Assembly: GCA_037176725.1 (NCBI GenBank)
Contig: JAZBRS010000077.1
Location: 4,960,001-5,024,000 of the forward strand
Direction: 5' to 3'
Source of the DNA: Posidonia oceanica
Lineage: Eukaryota; Streptophyta; Magnoliopsida; Alismatales; Posidoniaceae
DNA length: 64,000 nucleotides
Numbering within the stretch: the stretch's first letter is position 1; each line of letters begins with the position of its first letter. Shown piece after piece: positions 57,601-64,000 of the stretch. Under the pieces are notes generated by a model. It had not been told where the DNA came from, searched no databases, and saw nothing but the letters and a program-made list of their open reading frames with translations. A program made the translations under genes and the position numbers.

Positions 57601-60124
57601 TCATGCAAACATTACATTCCTGCCTTAAGCTTTTACATTTTTGCGTTCTGGTCCTTAGTTTATTTAAGTTGCTTAGTTTTCAATTTAATATCATGCTAAA
57701 TTGCTTATCTTACTCCTGTTTTTCAGTATTTTCATTCTGGTCCTTTTACTGTGCTGTGTAGTTGTAATTTTTTATGCTCTGGCCCCTCTACTTTTGATTA
57801 TTGCATTCAAGTCCTGTTTTAAATCAGTTCGTTCATTTACATGCATTTTACCATGCTGCATTGCATCCTAGGTCCCTGCATGTCTCTGTTTTTGCATTTA
57901 GGTCCAAAGCACTGTAGTAACTTAGGTTCTGATTTCTATTTTTGGTTGATGCATTGCATTTGGCACCTTCTAGTCTTGCATATTTACACATAGGTCCATT
58001 TTAAATGGACAGTAGCTCCTGCATGCATTTTTAGCTTATTACATTGCATTTTTGACCCTAATCTTTTTGAAAATCACACTGTAGTCCTGTAATCTATTTT
58101 TCAGAGTATATTTCGCATATAAAATTGCATTTTCAGACCCTGCATGATTTGAAAATCACACATAGAGCCTTGCATCTTTTAAAAATTATGTGAAAAGACT
58201 GTTTTACCCCTAAGTTGCATTTTGACTCCCATGTTTGCAAAAATTGCATGTAAACCCTCCATTCGCATTCCCGGACTCCCTAGAACCCCTGTTTTTTGGA
58301 AAATTTGCATTTTAGCCCCTTTCTTTTTCAAAAATACTTTTAAACCCCCGTTCTTTCCAAATGGCTTTTCCTTGTCTTCTCTGGCTTTGCATTGCATTCC
58401 GCATCCATTTAACCTTGCATTTAAGCTCCCCTTTGCATACACCAAGCACTTCTAACTCCCCTTCACTAGGGAGGACCTTCAGCACACCCCTAGGACCTCC
58501 TGAACACTTAGATCTATTCTTCTCCCCTGTTCTGGTCCTTCTGCTCCGAAGTTACGATATCTTTCAATCCGACCGTCGGATCTCCTCAAGTAAGCTGCCC
58601 AGGCGACCGCAGCGAAGCGCTCTTCAGCATGGCCAAACAGATCTCCGATCAGACTCCCGGATCTCCAGGTATACCTTCCTGAACTTCTGCACTGCATTCA
58701 TCTTTGCATGCCATTTGCACCGTTTTGCGTGCCCTTTAGTTTTTTTTCCGCCTCGTTTCGCGTGTTTTCACGTTTTATCGCTCCGTTTTGCGCACCGCTT
58801 CTTTGTCCTGCACCGTTTCGCGTGCCCTTTAGTTTTTTCGTCTCGTTTCGCGTGTTTTCATGTTTTATCGCTCCGTTTTGCGTGCCACTCCTTTGCCTTG
58901 CACCGTTTTGCGTGCCTTTTAGTTTTTCGCCCCGTTTTGCGTGCCATCATGTTTTATCGCTCCGTTTTGCGTGCCGCTTCTTTGTCTTGCACCGTTTTGC
59001 GTGCCCTTTAGTTTTTTCGTCTCGTTTCGCGTGTTATCACGTTTTATCGCTCCGTTTTGCGCACCGCATCTTTGTCCTGCACCGTTTCGCGTGCCCTTTA
59101 GTTTTTTCGTCTCGTTTCGCGTGTTTTCATGTTTTATCGCTCCGTTTTGAGCGCCGCTCCTCTGTCTTGCACCGTTTTGCGTGCCCTTTAGTTTTCTTGC
59201 CTCGTTTTGCGCGCGGTCTTGTTTTCCTGCACCGTTTTGCGTGCCCTTCCGTTTTCTCGTCCCGTTTTGCGTGCCCTGGTGTTTTCTTGCCCAGTTTTGC
59301 GCCCTTCTTTCGTTTTCTCGCACTGTTTTGCGTTCTATTTCCATTTCTTGCCCCATTTTGCATGTCAACCCTGTTCTCGCATCTTTTTGCATACTTCTTT
59401 CGTTCCCCGCACTGTTTTACGCCGTTTTCCCTTGCATGTCGATTGCATTGCATGGTTTTCTCGCCGTTTTGTTTTATCGCCTGCATTTGCATATAGGGCA
59501 GTGATGCTTACTGCCCGGAGTTCTCACGAGCCAGGTTTCGCCCGGTTCGGAACACGGACAGCATTGCTGAGCGTTTAGATTGCACGTTTACTTCCTTGCA
59601 CCGTTTTCCATCACTTAGAGCACACCTTTGAGCATTTAGACAGGCATTCAGTGGCACTTAGGCATTCAGAGTCTGCATTTCCCTGCATATGCGAGCGTAA
59701 GCCTAGAAAGACCGATTCTCGGGCGTGTCGGGGGTGCCTAACACCTTCCCCGCGCGTAACAGGAGTCCTTACCCTCTCTCTTGGCCCGCAATGACCATAT
59801 TGCCCTTGTCCTAGGCACGAGTCACCTCATTTGCATTCATTTGCATCTTATTTCTTCTGCATTGCCTTGCATTGCATTTTTTGCTCGGTTTTGCGTGATT
59901 ATTCAGGCATCCCCCCGGTTTTCCTCGTCTTCCGATTTAATAGACTTGGTGGCGACTCCGATTTTGTCTTATCTTCTTCTTTTCTTTCCCTTTTTCCCCC
60001 TTTTAAATGTTTTCGAATTAGGTCTCCCTTCTCGGACATAGCCGCTTATAGTGAGCCTGATTCCGATCGGTGCACGCGAGCTTTGGCATCGTGCATGGAC
60101 GATCCGAACACCGGGATTACTACA
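54641..60124 (+). repeat. 3' LTR of element C (5,484 bp)
   Basis: Same edges and zones as 34154-39636, one net base longer, with roughly 40 substitutions by eye. Its right edge ACTACA is followed by the ATAAC duplication. Confidence 0.95.
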
Positions 60125-60129
60125 ATAAC
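60125..60129 (+). repeat. Right target-site duplication of element C (ATAAC)
   Basis: Identical to 34149-34153 and directly after the LTR end. Confidence 0.93.
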
Positions 60130-61042
60130 ATGATATGCATGCTGAGCACAAAAGAAAAATGAAGAAAGAAGTTGAAAAAAGAAGGCGCTCATGAGAGGAG
60201 TGACTCAGACGAGCGTCGAAGCCCCCTCAGCTTTCAACTCGCTGCACAGGACACCTTATCAGGAAGACCTAGCCCCACCCTCCGAGCGCAGCAGCACGCT
60301 CCAATCCCCTGTGTAGACAACTCTACCTCCCTAGCAGGCTAGATGCAACTCCAGTCACTCAAGAGGGGAAAAGAAAAATCAAACCGTGAGCGTCAAAAGC
60401 GATAGCTGGTCCCCGAGGAATTAAGATAGGGGCTGTGAAGCTACATCCAACGCTTCTACTACCCACCTATAGCTGAAGGCTATACTCTGCAAAGCAAAGG
60501 CCTTATCCCGAACCAAGAGTGAGAAAGAGAGCCACCGACCACAACTCGGCATGGCGTTGCTTGAGGATCGAGGACCCCTGAGTCAAAAAGTGCAGAAGCA
60601 CCCTCTCAGCAACAGCTGCCTTTGAGTCCGAAGCCACCAAAACATGCATGCTACAATAACATACCTTCCCTTCTTTTTGTTTTCGTAAATCGGAGCCAAG
60701 GACGAGCACTTTTTGCCTGCCTCGCTCAGAGGTTCCGCGCTTTTCAAATTTTGCTACCCACCACGTTAGGTAGGTCTTTGATGACTGGCATGTCCCTTAT
60801 TTGCCACCCTGTGGCGTTGCATCGCATGCCTGCCTTGAGACCATTGCACACCCACCACGAGGGGTTCCTTATTTTCTCTCAACATCGTTTTGCATTCATT
60901 CCTTGCATTCGGGCTGATATCCCCAACTGTCCGGTGTTGAGTCTGTCAACTTATCATTCATTCATCCATCCATCCATTCATCTTCGCATCTCGATGCCAA
61001 GGGTGCCTCAACTGTCCCCTGGTATCATCCTAATACCAAGGG
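60130..61042 (+). other. Element B 3' region, part 2 (continues after element C)
   Basis: Aligns with the minus strand of D from about 9790 down to about 8640. Non-coding; it contains the GGGCTGATATCCCCAACTGT and GTCAACTTATC module near 60910-60955. Homology with D stops after AAGGG at 61042, where element G begins. Confidence 0.75.
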
Positions 61043-62414
61043 TGTAGACACCCAAATTTGGAAGTCGGGCGACAGTTGTTTGCTCCGGAAAGCGCGCGTG
61101 GATGAGGTGGCCCCTACCTTTTCTTGAAACCCCAAACATAGACCCAAACCAGCCCAGACCCGCCAAAACTCTACCAATCATATCCCAATACATCCACCAC
61201 CACAAATACCACGAAACCATAGCCCCGGATGGTCCACAAACCAGAGAAACAGGCTCAGAAGATGAGGCAGCCAAACTGACAGGATTACTCTCGCATGGAG
61301 CTCCCACGTGGAGCTCCCGTGTTTTGTCCTGTGTCAGTGGCAAAAATTGACAGACTGACACTCATGCCGAGCTCTTGCGTGGAGCTCTCGCATTTTGTCC
61401 TGTGTCAGTAGCAAAAATCAGGCGATCCAGTCACCTTGGCCCACCTTTTCCTCGCTCGCCATTGGCTCCCGCCGCTGTGTCTTTGGACACTTGGGTCATC
61501 CAGCCCTCCATCCTAACCATTTCCAACCATTGATCCCCAACGAACATCCTGCCCACTCATCCTAGATCCAGATCCATGCCAACGGCTAGCATCTTCTTCG
61601 CCAGCCTATAAAGCAGCAACCCACCTCCAATGAAGCCTCCTCTTGGCTTTCCTTGCATTCAATGAGCTCCCTTGAGATCCCATGTATCCTCCCCGAGCTT
61701 CCAGACCCGGAGCCCTCTCAATTCAAGTGCCCTTGGAATGAGAACCCACCTCCGGTGAACCACAACACTGTCGAGGCATTCCCTGAGTTCCACCACCTCC
61801 AGAGCCTTCCCTAGAGCTCGTGAGAGAGTGTGTAAGCCTCCCTTTGCATCCCAGACCGCCGTAGCCCTCACCTGCGATTGCAAGCCTCGCACGCTGGAAG
61901 TGATGCCACTGTCGCGGAAGACAAGCCCGTGGCACCGTTTCTGGTAATCCTCCTCCACATAGTAGAGTAGAACTCTTTTTGTTTGTTGTGTGTTTGTTTC
62001 CCACTTCTTTTATTTTGCTTTTGTAGATATCCCATTTTCGCATTTTCCAAAGTTCATAGAGGACAGGGACTTCCGAGGCACCAAGGATCACATGTCTAAG
62101 ACTTAACAACACATTTTCTAGATCTTCCTTGATTTCTTCAAGCATCACTTGATCCTACCTTGACTTAGGTTGTTAGCTGTGGCAGAGCCAACTCACTCAG
62201 ACTCGTAGCAAGTCCGAGTACCCTGAATATCCTTTATTTCTACTCAGATTTGTGGCAGATTTGAGTTAACAGAGATGCCTTCTTGATTTCATAGACTACC
62301 TGTAGTTTCCTGGCTTTCTATCTTGTTTCTCTGGCCAAAACTTGGAAAATAGGGTTGGAAATGACCTGAGCTTATTAGTTGCCAACTGAGGAGGCAATCA
62401 TCCTAGGCGCCATT

Positions 62415-62870
62415 TAAGGAGGCGACTAAGATAGACGTCCTTCCAACAGGCGAGCTACCTTGTAGCCGACTGAGGAGGTGACCCACCTAGGTGCCACATC
62501 ATCAGGCGACTGAACTAGGCATCGACCAAAGGGGCGACTAACAGTCATAACCGCTCTGGCAGTTGCTTTTCCACGGTCAATTCCCACTAACCCCTCAACC
62601 TTTAGGTACCATCTCAATAGGCGACTAGACGGTTGTGGAACCGCCTCGGTCTTCCCCACGATCCTTGACCATTAGGCACTGCTACATGGAGCGACTAACA
62701 ATCGTGGCTCCTTTGAACCGCTTTTCCACGGTTATTTCACACGATCACCTTGACTGTTAGGAGCCACCTAAACCGGCGACTATCTATCGTGGCCTCGTTC
62801 CCGGGTCTTCTACACTTTGACCAAGTGGTTGCTAGGTTTAGGCGCCTCTCCAACCGGCGACTCAAACTAA
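62415..62870 (+). repeat. Dispersed GGCGACT module in element G
   Basis: GGCGACT or GCGACTA occurs near 62421, 62505, 62533, 62620, 62691, 62775 and 62856, mostly 70-90 bp apart, with nearby AGGCGCC/AGGTGCC and CCGCTTTTCCACGGT words. Confidence 0.7.
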
Positions 62871-62925
62871 CTGCCACTTTTCTAGAATTTTCTGAACTCC
62901 AACCGTCCCTACACCCCTTGGAGTC

Positions 62926-62933
62926 TATAAATA
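62926..62933 (+). promoter_or_regulatory. TATA box of element G (TATAAATA)
   Basis: TATAAATAG in a plausible LTR promoter setting about 1.9 kb from the LTR edge. A second, TATAAAG at 61607, is also possible. Confidence 0.5.
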
Positions 62934-64000
62934 GACACCGTGGGTCAGTGTTTGAACCCCCAGTCATTCTTGGAGAGAGAGCCCCCCCTCAGTCAGGTCA
63001 GAAAGAGATCTTCTGTAGGTCTCAGGGTTTTGAGCTTCCACCTTCAAACAGCTAGAGCTTCCAAACCAGAAACTCTAGTCTCCACCCTCAATCCAGAGAA
63101 ACCCAAGATCCTAGAGATCACTACAATCCCAACTACGATCCTAGAGATCTCAAGCCTAACCGGAGCTCCGACCGTACCTCCACTTCTACTCCACTGCGAA
63201 CAGCACGAGGGTGAAGGGAGTATCTTCTTCCAATCTTTCTTTTTATCTCATATTGCATTCCTTAAAATAGGACCCATAGCATATGCATGCGGGGAACAAC
63301 CCTCGGTTAGTATTAGATTTATTTGTTTCTAGTATTCTCTGTTCTTTTTCGTTACCATTTCCTACACACCAACTGATCTAGATCTTCTCTTTTTATTTGT
63401 TTTGAAGGGAAAGGAACGATGCTTACGTAACACAAGGAAGCCGCTAGACGACACCCAGCCGTCGATCTAGTGGTCCGAGGACCCACATCTTCACAATCTC
63501 CCCCCAGGTGTCTTGTCTACCCAAAGGCGAGTGGCGATCACAAAAAGCTGTCGACGTCGTGGAAGCACCGGCATCTTCATTTTCAACACCCCAAAAATCC
63601 ATCCACAGTCTCTAGCGATCACGGTGGGACTTGGCTTTAGCCAACCCTCCATGCTATGTGAGCTTTTTTCCTTCCTTCCTTCATTTACATTTTTGATCTA
63701 GTTGTTTATCTTTATTTTTGGTTTAGGAGGCCGTGCGCATAGGTTTTCACAAATCCTAAACCCTTTAGTTCTTTTTCCTACTAAAAAAAGAAAAACAGAA
63801 ATCCACATAGCCGCCCATTAAAGAGGTGCCTGAGTGAGTCACAATTCTTTGCAGCAACTATAACAGGCGCATCCTTGGCAGGTGACTAGATTTGGATTTC
63901 TTTTTACTGCAGATCATTTATTTTCAGTAACTTGCGTTGTTTTTTCTAAATCTGCAGTAGCTTAAAAAAAAATGATTAAAAATCCTATTCACTGTCTTTT

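Larger units (their letters stand above)
34154..60124 (+). mobile_element. Element C: complete 25.97 kb Tat/Ogre-like LTR retrotransposon
   Basis: All landmarks are present: TG...CA LTRs of 5,483 and 5,484 bp, ATAAC target duplications, PBS one nucleotide after the 5' LTR, polypurine tract before the 3' LTR, and one long gag-pol frame broken only by two TAG codons. Between integrase and 3' LTR lie 5 kb that hold an extra sense ORF and satellite-like arrays. The LTRs differ at roughly 40 sites by eye (about 0.8%), so insertion is recent. Domain order with a second RNase H places it in the Tat group; size and LTR length are Ogre-like, but no long ORF sits upstream of gag. Confidence 0.95.
27236..61042 (+). 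mobile_element. Element B: gag-only Tat/Ogre-like element, split by element C and cut by G
   Basis: Plus-strand order: 5' LTR (27236-29708), PBS, leader, decayed gag (30861-33284), 3' region (33285-34153), then the inserted element C (34154-60124), then the rest of the 3' region (60130-61042). No protease, RT or integrase is present between gag and the 3' region. The internal sequence aligns with element D throughout. At 61043 another LTR (G) interrupts it, so its 3' LTR is not seen. It is inserted in the gag of F. Confidence 0.82.
61043..64000 (+). mobile_element. Element G: partial LTR of another family, running off the window
   Basis: It begins TGTAGACACCC where homology between B and D stops, and no polypurine tract precedes it, so it is read as an insertion into B rather than B's own 3' LTR. 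The adjacent AAGGG would be its target duplication but the other end is not in the window. TATA-like boxes lie at 61607 and 62926 on the plus strand. No PBS or coding region is reached by 64000, so the LTR, if one unit, exceeds 2.9 kb. Overlapping ORFs have no recognisable domain. Confidence 0.6.

Noticed and set aside
61043..64000. Reading G as the 3' LTR of element B.
   Set aside because: No polypurine tract precedes 61043, similarity to the B 5' LTR is weak beyond the first bases, and B-D homology stops in mid 3' region. Kept as a low-probability alternative.

Overview
The window is plant nuclear DNA made almost entirely of LTR retrotransposons of the Ty3/gypsy superfamily, Tat/Ogre-like lineage, nested inside one another. 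I see no convincing host gene, rRNA, tRNA or CRISPR array. An angiosperm is implied by the Tat-type polyprotein (gag, protease, RT, degenerate RNase H, second archaeal-type RNase H, integrase), by LTRs of about 5 kb, and by a primer-binding site starting TGGCGACTCC. The species cannot be read from the sequence.

Layout, left to right. Element A (minus strand, 1-8025) is the 5' part of an element: truncated gag, leader, PBS and a 5.0 kb LTR. It sits in the 3' region of element D (minus strand, 8026-26146), a gag-only element with no pol. D's LTR is split by E, a 5.84 kb solo LTR (plus strand, 17301-23142) flanked by the duplication TAATG. D itself sits in the gag of an older, different Tat-like element F (minus strand, 26147-27235). 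F is also interrupted by element B (plus strand, from 27236), another gag-only element related to D. B is split by element C (plus strand, 34154-60124), a complete 25.97 kb element with 5.48 kb LTRs and the target duplication ATAAC. B resumes at 60125-61042 and is then interrupted by G, an LTR of another family that runs off the window at 64000.

The nesting rests on target-site duplications and on paralogous empty sites: the C insertion point is found uninterrupted in D at about 9792-9796, and the E insertion point is found uninterrupted in A at about 4387-4391. Inferred order: F oldest; B and D inserted into F; then A and E into D, and C and G into B. C is young (its LTRs differ at roughly 40 positions by eye, under 1%), yet its gag-pol frame has two in-frame TAG codons.

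Points of most interest: C carries an extra sense-strand ORF (50944-52146) between integrase and 3' LTR that resembles plant DUF7745/plant-mobile-domain proteins; C's 3' region contains satellite-like arrays and a perfect 13-bp inverted repeat spanning the polypurine tract and the LTR edge; all LTRs of the A-E group share a roughly 330-nt block rich in inverted repeats; the leaders contain decayed duplicate PBS modules; B and D share a pol-less structure, a common frameshift and a common stop codon, suggesting a non-autonomous lineage mobilised in trans; and their nonsense codons are almost all TAG, as expected from deamination at CHG sites.
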